A stretch of DNA of 64,000 nt, taken from the NCBI RefSeq assembly GCF_022458985.1, contig NC_061774.1:12452616-12516615 (forward strand), given 5' to 3'. A program made the position numbers and the translations under genes. The notes under the pieces are model-generated. The model had not been told where the DNA came from and searched no databases. It saw nothing but the letters and a program-made list of their open reading frames with translations. Of this stretch, positions 49,418-62,450 are shown piece after piece. The stretch's first letter is position 1. Each line of letters begins with the position of its first letter. Origin of the DNA: Mugil cephalus. Lineage: Eukaryota > Chordata > Actinopteri > Mugiliformes > Mugilidae.

Positions 49418-49662
49418 TGTGCAGCAAATTGATGAAGACTCCCTCGAAAACACACGCAGTGTATCAATTGATCAAGTGAACCAATCTAATCAGAGCCATT
49501 TCACGATTTTCAAATGAACGTAGTTCCGTGTATTAATATAGATCTCTATGTTATTGTAAATAGCCAGCGATGCTTTCTCAGTCAGTACAACATCTCGCTC
49601 AGAGATGGTACATATGGGCAGGGCCTGTACGTAATAAGGAACACGACCATTGTCTAGGCCAC

Positions 49663-49677
49663 ACTGACACCAAGTGG
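49663..49677 (-). promoter_or_regulatory. CTCF-like promoter element (CSE) of the exon at 49417
   Basis: The coding strand reads CCACTTGGTGTCAGT, about 250 bp before the ATG. The rest of spacer 49418-50113 contains no further supported feature. Confidence 0.64.
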
Positions 49678-50113
49678 TCCCTGGGTTTCAGTACGATAAA
49701 AAAAAGCATTTCCTTCATGCCCTCTTTCTCTGGACACTTCACACTTGACGTCTAGTAACGTCTCACTCAAGAAGCTCAAGACTAACTCCTCCGGTGGGCA
49801 TTTCGGAATAATGTAATAAAAACAGAGGCCACACATGGTAAGTCTGCTCCACTGGTCCAGAGACTCTTGACATCACGGCCAGTCCTCCACAGACGAACAA
49901 CCATGCACACGCACATGCACACCTAAGAACCAGCACCTTAAGAAACAGCACATTCAATCTCCACACAGAAAGCACACAGGCAACCAACACTGTTTATATA
50001 TTGTAAAAACACGCATTGTATGAAATAATAAAATATATATCTCAATATCCAGCGCATTTCAGTATATCCACAAGTGTGTCAGTGTGTGTTATTTAAATGA
50101 CAAAGGCATTTAC

Positions 50114-52474
<2,361 letters not shown>

Positions 52475-52659
52475 TGTTTGTCAGATGGGATATTAACAGA
52501 CCATCTTCAGCAAAATTCGTGTAAAATTTCCTCGCAGGAAGAACAGACAATGGGAACTATCATTCTAGGCGAAGAAGAGATGCTTTTATTCCGGTACTTC
52601 AGTCCGTCTCGTTGGATCCTTACTGAATGTACATGTACAGAAAGATGCCCTCTCTCACA

Positions 52660-52705
52660 CGACCACTGACACACATGTATAGTGTAACAGCACCACCCAC
52701 TGTCT
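52660..52705 (-). promoter_or_regulatory. Degenerate or missing CSE upstream of the exon at 52474
   Basis: At the expected distance (about 190-230 bp) the plus strand has CACTGACACACATG, which keeps ACTGACAC but loses the CAAGTGG half. Close by, the coding strand has CAGTGGGTGGTGCTG (52689-52703), a loose CTCF resemblance. I cannot call a proper element. Some mammalian C-type Pcdh promoters also lack the CSE. Confidence 0.35.
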
Positions 52706-53715
52706 CTGCAACCATGCTGCAGATTTGGACTGATGTCGTGCGGAGCTGGTCTTACCCGCATTTGCAACTTACAAACCTTAATGGATAGTACTAATAACAT
52801 GCAGGTTCTGTGCTGAACGCAATGTAATGTGATTATGTTAGCCAAGTCACTCCTCGGTTAAAGAGAGACAATTCATTAGCAGTGATGTTCTTTAAAAGGG
52901 ACATTTTATTTTGTAGGTTCAAAGGAACATTCCTATTTTCATTGCATTTTCTTGTTTCATCAGAAATAGTCATTTATTTATTTAGTAAATAACTGAGAAA
53001 AAAAAATTCTAAAACCTTGTGTTATGTTACTTTATTACTTACTTGGAAAGAAGAACGCATTTCATTCTGACACATATACAGACACGTTTGGTTAAAAATC
53101 TCTGAAACTGGAACTTAAGAAAAGTGATTCCATAGGTAGCTTAATAAATACTGATAGACACATATCACGAAGATTTTATTTATTTTTTATTATGTTGTTG
53201 CTGAAACGGCTGGCATTCACACTCTCTCTCCCCACCCTCCCTGTGTACTGAACACTCCCCCTGTCGCTACCCTATTGCAGTGGTGAGCAGTGACATCCCA
53301 TGGATTAAGCTTACAAGTGCAGCTATGATGTGCCCATTCATATTATGTTCCGTTCGTATGCAATTTTGCCATATTCTATGTGCAGCAGTCCTACCATAGT
53401 GCATGAAAATGTGAATTATCGGTTGTTACAAAATACAAAAAAAAGTCAAATAGCATTACTTGACTTAAGAAACAGAATGACCTACATAAAACCTCAAATC
53501 TAAGCTCCCCTCCCACGTGCTACTACGTACTAGCTCTGAATTCAGGCCAAAGATATGCGTGCGCGTTCACGAGCGCTGCCGCATTCACCTTCACCTATTT
53601 CTTCCTCCATCGATTCCCTCATACTGCAGCAGTGATGCTACACTGTTCCAAAGCACAGAATACCGATTATTGTGAACGATTGGTAGACAAAGGGAACTGT
53701 GACATTTAGCAGAAA
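52706..53715. other. Intergenic, AT-rich; nothing recognised
   Basis: No open frame with coding character and no clear repeat. It includes a pyrimidine-rich stretch near 53215-53270 on the plus strand. Confidence 0.5.
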
Positions 53716-53770
53716 ATGCTCATCTCATGTCTGCAAGCTGTTGGCGCTGCACGGAGAAAGGAAGGAAGAA

Positions 53771-53812
53771 GAGGAGGAGGAGGAGGAGGAGGAGGAGGAG
53801 GAGGAGGAGGAG
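53771..53812 (+). repeat. (GAG)n microsatellite
   Basis: About fourteen GAG/GGA units. It gives poly-Gly or poly-Leu frames, which are not genes. It sits at the edge of the GC-richer regulatory island that holds the REST site. Confidence 0.9.
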
Positions 53813-53842
53813 GGGGCTACAGCTCCACTGAGCAGACAGCAC

Positions 53843-53856
53843 GTCGTCATGGAAAC
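53843..53856 (+). promoter_or_regulatory. RFX-like X-box
   Basis: GTCGTCATGGAAAC resembles the RFX X-box (GTTRCCATGGYAAC), with an intact CATGG centre and AAC end but imperfect arms. Only about 20 bp from the REST site. Confidence 0.35.
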
Positions 53857-53873
53857 GCCGCTCCATTAGGCAG

Positions 53874-53894
53874 GTCTCTGTCCGTGGTGCTGAA
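53874..53894 (-). promoter_or_regulatory. RE1/NRSE silencer element (REST/NRSF site)
   Basis: On the minus strand the site opens TTCAGCACCACGGACAG, all 17 bases equal to the RE1 consensus, and its last four bases are AGAC in place of CGCC; 19 of 21 positions agree. REST represses neuronal genes outside neurons. In mammals a REST site lies in HS5-1, the enhancer placed downstream of the Pcdh-alpha constant exons. This one is in the matching place, between the alpha-like and gamma-like exons. A chance match of this quality in 64 kb is very unlikely. Binding is inferred, not seen. Confidence 0.8.
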
Positions 53895-54213
53895 GGCAAG
53901 CAGGCGCACTGAAAATAAAGAGGAGAGGGGGAGGGACAGACAAATACTGTCTGTCCACCCATGTTCCCTGATGCTCTTAATTCTCAAAAATATATAAATA
54001 CACATGCCCTTTTTGTCGTCATTATAGTTTATTTTAGAATTATTTTCTAGTGTAAATGCCAAAAGAATACACTTACTGCCAAGACTAATATATAAGAAAA
54101 GAAAAATATTTCTTTTAAAATCACATTTTTTACTCTAGTATAATGAACGTGATTCATCAAGAAAATGCTAATAAATAAAATACACTGATGTTTAATGTGC
54201 AAGTACTGACCTA

Positions 54214-54233
54214 CTAGTGCCTGCTGGTGGCTC
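54214..54233 (-). promoter_or_regulatory. Candidate CTCF site
   Basis: The minus strand reads GAGCCACCAGCAGGCACTAG, which matches about 12 of 14 core positions of CTCF (CCASYAGRKGGCRS), with mismatches in the AGG/GG centre. It is 320 bp from the REST site. Its orientation is the same as the promoter CSEs, not convergent with them. Confidence 0.4.
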
Positions 54234-54499
54234 GCCTTTGTTTTACACACTGGTGCATTGCTGTGTCATGCGTCAGTGTGCTAGTCTGTCAGTGGGCCAG
54301 ACCAGCAGACAATAGGCACTGAAAATCACCTCTCACAGTGTATATAAGAAAACTAGAGAGTGTTTTTGTTTTCTCCAGCTTATCTTATGTTGGTCACCAT
54401 TTAAACAGGACTAAAGACCTTATAAAGGTTTTTGATTTTGTTTTGTTTAAAAGATGCAAAATATAAATCTATCATGCTAAAATGTGTTCCTTGAACAGG

Positions 54500-54513
54500 A
54501 TTACTATGGTAAC
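54500..54513 (+). promoter_or_regulatory. RFX-like X-box
   Basis: ATTACTATGGTAAC is an RFX-type inverted repeat with the first base changed (consensus GTTRCYATGGTAAC). Confidence 0.35.
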
Positions 54514-54538
54514 AGGCCTTAATGGCATTCTCTCCTGC

Positions 54539-54588
54539 TGTGCACATATGACCTCATCTCCCCAGAGAGATGAGGTCATATGTGCACA
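54539..54588. repeat. Perfect inverted repeat, 22-bp arms, 6-bp loop
   Basis: The arm TGTGCACATATGACCTCATC... at 54539-54560 is exactly mirrored by 54567-54588, with loop CCCAGA. RNA from either strand would fold into an uninterrupted 22-bp hairpin. No transposon ends or target-site duplication are apparent. It could be a regulatory palindrome, a short hairpin RNA, or a relic of a foldback element. Confidence 0.85.
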
Positions 54589-54710
54589 CACAAAGAGACT
54601 AAAAGAGAGACAGACTAAATCATTAGGCTGCACAGGAGGGAGAAAAAATATTGCAGACACATCTTGTCTGTAAAATAATGGTCATATGTACATATATTTC
54701 ATTTTTTTAT

Positions 54711-54735
54711 CTATTTATTTATTTATTTATTTTTA
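54711..54735 (+). repeat. (ATTT)n microsatellite
   Basis: CTATTTATTTATTTATTTAT and following T-rich bases. Simple repeat only. Confidence 0.8.
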
Positions 54736-57334
54736 CATTGTAATACAATTTGCCTCTGTGTGCTCTGTATTCACATATTTAGTTATTTAGCTCCAGTTCA
54801 GACATAATCTGGTTGGTCTTTGTGCATAATGTCACTTTTACCATTTTCTTTACAGAATAAAGATGGAAATGATGTCACAACGCAGTGTGTTTGACGACTG
54901 GCATCAATGAAGTCGCAGAAGGAGCTGAAGCCAGTTTCTACTGCCATCCTGCACAAGAGAGGTATATTTACAGACTTCCTCAAATTCTTCCCCGTGGAAG
55001 AGTACTTGCCTTTACTTTCACACGGTATACATTAGACTAAAAAAAAAATAAAATAAAATACAATCATTACATTCAAAAAATAGAGGTTGGAAAAAAAAAA
55101 AATGGTCTAATCTGCATATGAGCCACAATGGCTCTCACACGTTAGAAACCTTTCATGATCTGCAGTCTACATTAAGGTGTATAAAATAAGAAAATATAAA
55201 TAGCAATTTGCAAATGAAAGTACAGAAAGAGAGTACTGTGTTTTCGATTTGTGTTTTGCATATTCAAGTTTATTGTTATCTTAGAGCTGATCATCAGCTG
55301 TGAGAAGATGTAAATTAGTGAAAAGATGAGGGCAAGAAATTATCTTCAGAATATCCCGCATATTATTTTTTGTAGTACATACTGTAGTTTTATTACTAAG
55401 CCTGCACTGATACTCTAATGTGAATATCTGACTTTCTGATAGGGGACTCACTTCTACTATCCCTGGAAAATCTTGGAATTTATTTCTTTTAAAACTTAAG
55501 AAAACAATCAGTCTCGTCCATTAATTACTCATCTGTGTGCACATAACACTTTTTGTTCAGTATAGAGATCCACAATTTATTCAGAGGATGTTTTTAATCT
55601 TTTATGTTTACATCTATGTCAGGCCTGACTCAAACACCATCTTCGTTAGAGAATATAACCATATAACTAAATATCTACAGAATTCACATTTCACCAGTGT
55701 CTTAATTCTCTTTCATTAATTAGCATGAAGCTGGCATTTTTCCCCTATCAAGTATGTGCGATTGTGTATCTGAGCTATTCTCCAGCGCTGACATTTCCAT
55801 AATACATTGCGGAACATATATTTTCTGTTTAAAGTTATGCCTGAAGTATAATGTTTCACTAAGTGGATAAGGTGGGGCAAGAATTATACAGTTTGACTTG
55901 ACTTGACCTTTTAATCATAACTATAAAGATGCAACATATTTAGCATTTTTCATGCCTAATCTAGAATTAAAACAACTTTTACAATAACTTTTGCTGCAAT
56001 ACTCAAAGAGATTCTGAAGTTCAGTCTTTTCGTTATTGTTTTTTATTTATTGGATTTCATACAGACCAAACCATAGAGTACATTTAGCTCACATTACACA
56101 AGTTACGATAAGTTGCACCATAAAAGTACCACTGTACAAAAGCACTTCTCACACAACTTCTTACAAGTAATGCAGTCTGAGCTGTGCTAAAGAGCTTGAT
56201 TATGTGATATCGGATTGATTTGTTTCACATACTTGTTGGCTCATAAATCTGATGGCACAGGAATGTGGTTCACATTGAAAAGTTGCAAGAGTCCTGCTAT
56301 AAAAAAAAAGCCATTTTTATAGAAACAGGCATATGTTATATTGTATATGTGAGTTATATCTCTGTCCTAACTTAAGTGTTTCATAAGCAGATACATACAA
56401 TAGTCACTGTTATACATGACATACGTACATGTGTAGTTTTCACTGAGTCAAATGAACAGTTATATTGTTTCAGTATTGTTAGGTTAGAGCATTAAATGTT
56501 CATGTTCAGTTCAACACGTTACACAATTGCAGAAGACGCATCCAGAGTCTGGATGTAGAAGTAAAGCAGTGAAGGTACATGTTAGTGTCTGTGTGTATAT
56601 ACAGTACTCACAAGGAGACACGGATCAGTCTATTAACCAAGACCCACTCATAATCAGTTCAAATCCAAGACTCATTCTCAAGTCGTGTCCACGTGGACAA
56701 AACATTCAAGTACACTGTACAGTTTCTTCATTGGCAGATGTTTTCCTCTCACCTAAATAAGGAAATGAGATCACAGATTTGTAGACAGTATCTCAGGATT
56801 TCAGGGTGAGAAATTACTGTGCTGTTGTACTCTTTCATTGTGGCCCCATTAGATTGTAATCCACCATTTGTTTAAAAAAATTAAAAAAAAAAAATAATCC
56901 TTAGTGTGTTAAAATATCTAAAACCTCCAAATGATTTTACTTCATGCAAGACAACTAAAAGGCATCATGACTGAAGGCTTCACCCATACCAACTTGTTAA
57001 CTTCTGTCTCACCACTCATTCATATATTTAAGCCGAGCTCACTTATAAAGCAGAGTAAAGTACAAAACGTAAAACTACTAAAATCTACCACAATTATAAA
57101 ATACTGATTCCCTTCAATTTTATCCGTTAAAACTGTAGGTTGGTGCTTTACTGACATTTAGTTAATTGTGCTATTTAACTTATATATTGTACATCAATGC
57201 TGTTATGAAGCAAGACAAATCACAAAAGTTTAAAATGTAATACCCAGCACGTTCATTTTTTAGAGAGGGAAAAAGTCTCTTAAAGGCATTCAAACAATCC
57301 CATGTCCACTTTTACAGTCCTTCTTTTTGCTTCT
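54736..57334. other. Intergenic, AT-rich; no recognised gene
   Basis: Contains A-rich tracts (near 55040-55110 and 56875-56900) and a TTTGACTTGACTTGACC run near 55890 that resembles a LINE 3' tail, but nothing beyond these. A small stretch at 54845-55025 has splice-like signals on both strands, but I could not connect it with any protein. Confidence 0.5.
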
Positions 57335-57354
57335 TTCAATATTTACTGGTGCTT

Positions 57355-57382
57355 TTCCTTTTTTTTTTCTTTTTTTTTTCAG
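57355..57382 (+). repeat. Poly-T tract
   Basis: Two T runs of about ten bases separated by a C, followed by AG. It reads as a lysine-rich frame on the minus strand, but I do not treat it as coding. Confidence 0.8.
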
Positions 57383-57877
57383 TCTCCTCATCCTCTTGAA
57401 AATATGTTGTATGGAAACACGTGGTTGAAGCCATGCAGTCTTTTCATGCTGAATGGACAGAGAGGCATTGTTGGCTTTTCATGTGCTCAAAGAAAGAGAA
57501 GGGTTAGGTCATATTTTTGATAGGCCACATAGTCCATTGGTGTTATAGCATGACAACTATGATTTTGTGAGGAACAAGGACCAGACTGGAGCGGGGTAGA
57601 CATGAGAGGTTAGTGGTCTTCTTCGTTCCTCTGTGAGGTTATTCCTCTCAGCGTCGATCCAGAACGCTGCGGGAGGGGTCTGCTTACGCGGAACTGCCGC
57701 TGCTGGTGGTGGATGCCTGCCAATGAGACAAGAGAATTAGAAAAACCCACTGGAAGAGACCAGAGATCCTTGCGACTGACACATCTCATGCATCCGACGT
57801 CTGTCGCTCGGACAGGGGCTTCAGGCACAGGACGGAGTGGGTGGGGGACTGGGCAGATCCTTGAACATGTGGTGGGG

Positions 57878-57886
57878 AGGTGGCAG
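57878..57886 (+). promoter_or_regulatory. Candidate CTCF half-core
   Basis: AGGTGGCAG on the plus strand, the full right half of the CTCF core, but without the CCAC left half (it has GTGGGG). Its orientation is opposite to the promoter CSEs, as would be expected of an enhancer partner. Confidence 0.3.
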
Positions 57887-57931
57887 GTCTATTAATGAAT
57901 ACCATGCTCCAAGATTATGTGAGGGAGAGTG

Positions 57932-57944
57932 GTTGCTAGGTAAC
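57932..57944 (+). promoter_or_regulatory. Strong RFX X-box
   Basis: GTTGCTAGGTAAC: both half-sites (GTTGCT and GGTAAC) fit the RFX consensus GTTRCY-N-RGYAAC with one-base spacing. This is the best X-box noticed in the window. Confidence 0.6.
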
Positions 57945-57982
57945 TGGGTGACTGGTTTCTCTTTGCGTCTCTCCTGCACAAA

Positions 57983-59831
57983 GAATTAGGTCACATTTCA
58001 GGCTACAGCAGACATTCTTAAAAGTGTCATTCTGCAAAGTCTGTAACATCCAGTCGAATTACAGATTTAAACCCAATCAGACAGAAACAGCACAATCCAG
58101 TTCCACTTACACACATTCAAAGAAAGGCTATACCCCTAATAGATTAGTGATGGGTCGATAGGGGATGTACACAGATTAATATCCGCATGCACAGCATCCT
58201 TTTGAGAACACAGTGATTCAATTAAAGACTTGTCAGTCATTTCTTAGGATGTACACTATATAAGCAGCAAAAGCCAGATTGTGAAAAAGAAAACCCAGCA
58301 ATGGCAACATTGTGAGCTGAAGTGAACATTTTTAGTTTTTTAAAGATTTTCCTGTGGCTCGGATACTTTCTATACATGACTGTCACTTTGTTCACCAAAA
58401 GCAATAACTCATACAGGAGTACTCTTTTAATACTACTTCGTGTGGACCATCATGTTTGCTTGATTGTCTGCAAGAAAAACTTTTCAGCCACTACGATTAT
58501 TGCCAAATGTGTTGTTGTCTTCTGAGGTTACTGAAGCTCATGATCTATGTAGTTTTATCTGTCAAACTGAATTAAAAACACCTGGGGAGGAGACATAATC
58601 CTGAAACACTGACAGACTTGGTATTAATTTCTGGGATAGTTTAGTTTAGTTTTAATATAGGCAGGAAGAGCTACAGTAACAGAATATTTAGCAAACTGCC
58701 TGCGCTGTCAAGTGAGTGACCATCTGCACTTAAAACATCTCCTCCTCCAAAGAGATTAAACATGACAAAATAATAACACTAAAAATATAATAAATAAGTA
58801 TTAAATACTACTAGTACTACGAATAAAATATCAACTGAAAACAAAACAAACACAAAAAAATAAAAATATTCAAACACCAAGTTCTGTAACGCAAGTCATA
58901 AAAAGGTTATCCGTGGTGGGGGAGTGAGACTCCTGCATACCTCCAGCTGCAGAGTGGGCTTCCTTCATTTAGGGTACTTAAGAGTGGGGAGAAAAACAAA
59001 ACAATCAATTTAATGGTCAGGTCATAGCAGGCACAAAAGTTGGATTCTTTGTGTACGTATTCTATGATCAAGGAATTGATGTTATCACTGAAAAATAACA
59101 CAGAGTAAGCATGGTTAGTGTGACCAAGAAATGCTACAGCAGTGCGTTGTAAGAAAGTGATAGATAGACAGAGAGAGAGAGAAAGAGGCACACACCGCCA
59201 ACTGAGAGATCAAGAGACAATGTGTTGTGTTGCACAAATGTGTTTTAATTAAATGGTATTAACTGTTATATGTAATTTATTTCACCTTTTCTTTACTTGA
59301 ATTAAAAGCTATGTTTTAAATTCCATTATTATAGTTTGCAAAGGTGCAACTGTTCTGCAGGTTGAATATGAAGAGTGGTAGTGGGAGTTTTGGCCCTTCG
59401 GTTTTTGTTTTTTTGGGAGTTTTTTTGTAATGTAACAATGTAAAAGACTCACACATGCAAACAGTACAGTCAGTAGGGACTGCTGAAGTACAACAAGAGC
59501 ACAACACGAGAGGTGAGCAAATACTTACCTATGTGGGTTTATACCATGTTTTGTATTGCTGTGATTGTTATAGTGTGTTAGATGTGTTTATCAAATATCA
59601 ACTGGACTTTTCTCACTGTTGCTACTTTGACACACTATCATATAACTGGAATTAAATTTATATGATACAAAATGTTCCATTTTTGCTTTTTTTTAAAAAG
59701 AAAGAAAGAAACATACATTTTACCAAATAACTGAATCTGCCTAGATGATTATCATTTTATATCTAGATGTTAAATTATTTTTGTGAATAAAGGTTTGTCC
59801 ATGCTCCAGTGAACTGAGTAACCATTTGTAC
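57983..59831. other. Intergenic downstream of the alpha-like exon; nothing recognised
   Basis: AT-rich. It contains a (GA)n-type run at 59163-59187 and an (AAAG)n run at 59694-59712. I looked for constant-exon motifs (DWRYS, SWTFKYGPG, lysine-rich tail) on the minus strand and found none convincing. Confidence 0.5.
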
Positions 59832-62237
59832 CTGCAGAGTGGAAGGTGCAGAGTCACTAGTGTCTGTCAGTCCTGTTCCTCTTGGTATACTGGACACAAT
59901 GTATCTGGAGCCCTTTGGAACAGGCTGTCTGACCACCAGCTTTCCTTTCCTGGTCTCTGCTAGAAACAGACTGTACCAGTAGGCATCGTTGGAGACCAGA
60001 GTGGAATCTGCGATGGTGGAGTTCCTCTCACTGATAACACTGTTCCTGGAGGGAGGAGCCGCTTTGCTGGGCTTGGGTTTCTGACACTTGAGCACGATGG
60101 TGACCAAAATGGTGATGAGCAGGAGGAATGACACAGAGCCCAGACCGATGACCAGATACAGGTTTAGGTCTGAGAAGATGTCATATTCCAGAGGCACCTC
60201 AGTCATGTCAGAGTAGGTCTTAACAGCAGTCTCCACTGTGGACAGCTTGATGGTGACTGTAGCAGAGAGAGCAGGATCCCCGTTGTCCTTGGCAACAACA
60301 ACCAGCCTTTGGTGACGTGGATCTCTGTAACTGAACATCCTCATAGTCCGGATCTCTCCGTTGTATTGGTCCAGACTGAACAAGGTGGCGTCAGTCACCT
60401 GTAGAAACTGGTAGGTAATCCGAGAGTTGTGCACAGAGTCTGTGTCTAAGGCGATCACCTTGGAAACCAGGGAGCCTTTATCCGTGGACCTGGGGATCTT
60501 TTCCTCCACCACAGAGCCGTGCGCACGCCACGGAGACACAATAACAGGAGCGTTGTCATTCTGGTCCACAATAATGATGTGGACGGTCACGTTGCTGCTG
60601 AGTGGAGGAGAGCCAGAGTCTCTGGCCTCGATGTGGAAAAGAAACTCCTTCTCTATCTCATAGTCAAAAGTTTTGAGTGCGTAAAGATTCCCATTCTCTG
60701 GATTGATGGAGAACAGCATGGACATGGAGGTGTTTGCTATCTCCTTCTCCAGGATGAAATAAACTAGATACTGGTTCTCATGGAGGTCAGGGTCAAACGC
60801 AGTGAGTGAGCTGAGCAAGGCCCCGGGTGCGTTATTCTCTGCTACACGTATAGTATAAAATGACTGGGGGAACTGTGGGACATTGTCATTGACATCCAGC
60901 AGCTCTAAAGTCATAGTCTCATTGTCAAATAAAGGAGGAGAACCTCTGTCAGTCACTGTGAAAGTGATGTCATATTCTGGGACCTTCTCACGGTCTAATG
61001 GCTCTGACACTACTAATTCATAATAGTTGTCAGAGGACTCCCTCAGTTTGAAAGGTACATTTTCAGGGATAGTTAGATCAACTATTCCGTTGTCACCTGA
61101 GTCTTTATCACTGACACTGACCACAGCTATCACTGTGTCTGTGGGCTCGTTTTCTTTTATTGGACTTTGAAATGATTTGATAGAGATTTCTGGGTGGTTG
61201 TCATTCATATCTGTCACCTGTATTGTCAGTTTACACTGTCCAGATAAGGAGTTAGGCCCCTTATCGCTGGCTATAACCTCCATCTCATAAAGTTTTAAAT
61301 CTTCATAATTGATCATCTCTTTCACTCTGATTTCGCCATTTTCAGGATTCAAGTTAAACATCTTTTGTGTTCTCTCTGATGTGTACAAACTATATGAATA
61401 AACAATATCCGAGTTGGACCCTTCATCTAAATCAGTGGCGTTAAGTTTAGTTACTAGACTCCCAATCGGAGAGTTTTCCATCACATCCACGACGTACTTT
61501 TCTTTGTCAAATGAAGGGGCGTTGTCGTTGACATCGAGCACGCGAACAATGATGCTGGCTGTACCTGTGCGCGTGGGAACTCCACCGTCCACAGCGGTCA
61601 GTATTAGATTATGAACAGCCTGCTGCTCTCGGTCTAAAGCCCTTTTCAGAATCAAGTCTGCGAACTTTGTCCCATCTCTCCCGGTCTGAATTTCAATGGA
61701 GAAGTGTTCGCTTGAGCTCAGCTGGTAATTTTTCACAGAGTTTGTTCCGACATCTGGGTCTGCAGCATTATTCAGTGAAAATCTGTCTCCAATGGGGCTC
61801 GACTCTGATATATCCAAATGCATCGTTCCTCTGCGGAAGTGAGGTGCGTTATCATTAATATCCATGATTTCCACCTCAATATTAAACATACGTATTGGAT
61901 TTTCAATCGTAGCGTCTAATTTAAGAAAGCACGATATAGTTGTTTTCGACGGGCACAGAAACTCTCTGTCAATCCTTTCTAAAATAAACAGCTCCCCTGT
62001 GTCTTTGTTAATGTCAAGATATTTCTTATTGGCTGCAACATCCACGCGCATTTTTCTTGCTTTCAGGTTTTTGACGTCTAATCCTAGATCATTTGCCAAA
62101 TTCGCCACGACGGATCCCTCCTCCATTTCTTCGGGAACGGAATAATGAGTGACTGCAGATACCACGTCCATGATGGCAGAAATGAGAATTACAGAAACGT
62201 ACCCTGTCCAGAGTAACTGTCCCCTTTTCTGCGCCAT
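59832..62237 (-). CDS. Protocadherin variable exon, alpha-like, 802 codons
   Basis: Begins MAQKRGQLLWTGYVSV, signal ending MDVVSA, then VTHYSVPEEM. EC1 has an unusual C-X7-C loop (CPSKTTISC). Phrases such as YQLSSSEHFSIEIQ in EC2, LVTKLNATDLDEGSNSDIVYS in EC3, SLSGQCKLTI in EC3 and VPFKLRESSDNYYELV in EC4 match mammalian alpha sequences better than gamma. The membrane helix is DLNLYLVIGLGSVSFLLLIT and beyond. The stub has TLVSNDAYWYSLF, RKGKLVVRQP and ends SDSAPSTLQ at donor CAG|GTACAA (phase 0). It is GC-richer than the array, and its 3' part is unrelated to the shared block. It would need constant exons that I cannot locate. Confidence 0.9.
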
Positions 62238-62450
62238 CGTGAAGATTCTTTACACCTTGAAATGTGCCTGAACGAGGATAAACCGTCTTCTTGCTGAACG
62301 AATAAACGAAAGATGAACGTATAACAAAACGTGTCTTCGCCTGCAGTGACGTGAAGTTGATGACACGACTGTCTCTCCTTCAGCCAATAGATTATCGCGA
62401 GTACGATGACCTCATCAGTGAGTATGTTTTCCTGGGCAGCAGCGACAAGA
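62238..62450 (-). promoter_or_regulatory. Probable promoter region of the alpha-like exon, no CSE found
   Basis: No copy of the GGTGTCAGT element in the expected 150-300 bp. Seen instead: a CRE-like TGACGTGA at 62347-62354 (plus strand) and a CCAAT box with TATCGCGAG nearby (plus, about 62384-62402). Several mammalian C-type Pcdh promoters also lack the element. Confidence 0.35.

Larger units (their letters stand above)
57593..57982 (-). other. GC- and CpG-richer island with two strong splice-acceptor-like sites
   Basis: On the minus strand, TTCTTTGTGCAG|GAGAG (about 57978) and TGTCTCATTGGCAG|GCATCC (about 57717) are both good 3' splice sites with CTAAT branch-like motifs. After the first, a phase-0 frame stays open for about 50 codons (ERRKEKPVTQLPSNHS..., then proline-rich). 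After the second, a short frame ends in RNEEDH-stop. They lie 1.9-2.1 kb downstream of the alpha-like exon, where alpha constant exons would be expected, but neither resembles the conserved PNPDWRYSA or SWTFKYGPG constant sequence. They may be divergent exons or only part of an enhancer. Confidence 0.3.

Noticed and set aside
53716-53997. Plus-strand frame with poly-glycine and minus-strand frame with poly-leucine
   Set aside because: Both are products of the (GAG)n microsatellite.
54845-55025. Short frame on the plus strand (MKSQKELKPVSTAILHK...) with splice-like signals on both strands
   Set aside because: I could not link it with any family, and both strands look equally exon-like, so there is no support for a gene.
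55886-55910. TTTGACTTGACTTGACC, similar to a LINE 3' tail
   Set aside because: Too short, with no element body beside it.
57290-57460. Minus-strand lysine-rich frame (QEDEETEKKKKKKRK...) that recalls the tail of alpha constant exons
   Set aside because: It comes from a poly-A/T tract. The nearest good acceptor leads into a stop in that frame, and no other constant-region sequence is nearby.
58907-59010. CSWRYAG on the minus strand, recalling the DWRYSA constant motif
   Set aside because: The surrounding residues (PLCSWRYAGVSLPHHG) do not match, PNPD is missing and no acceptor is suitably placed.
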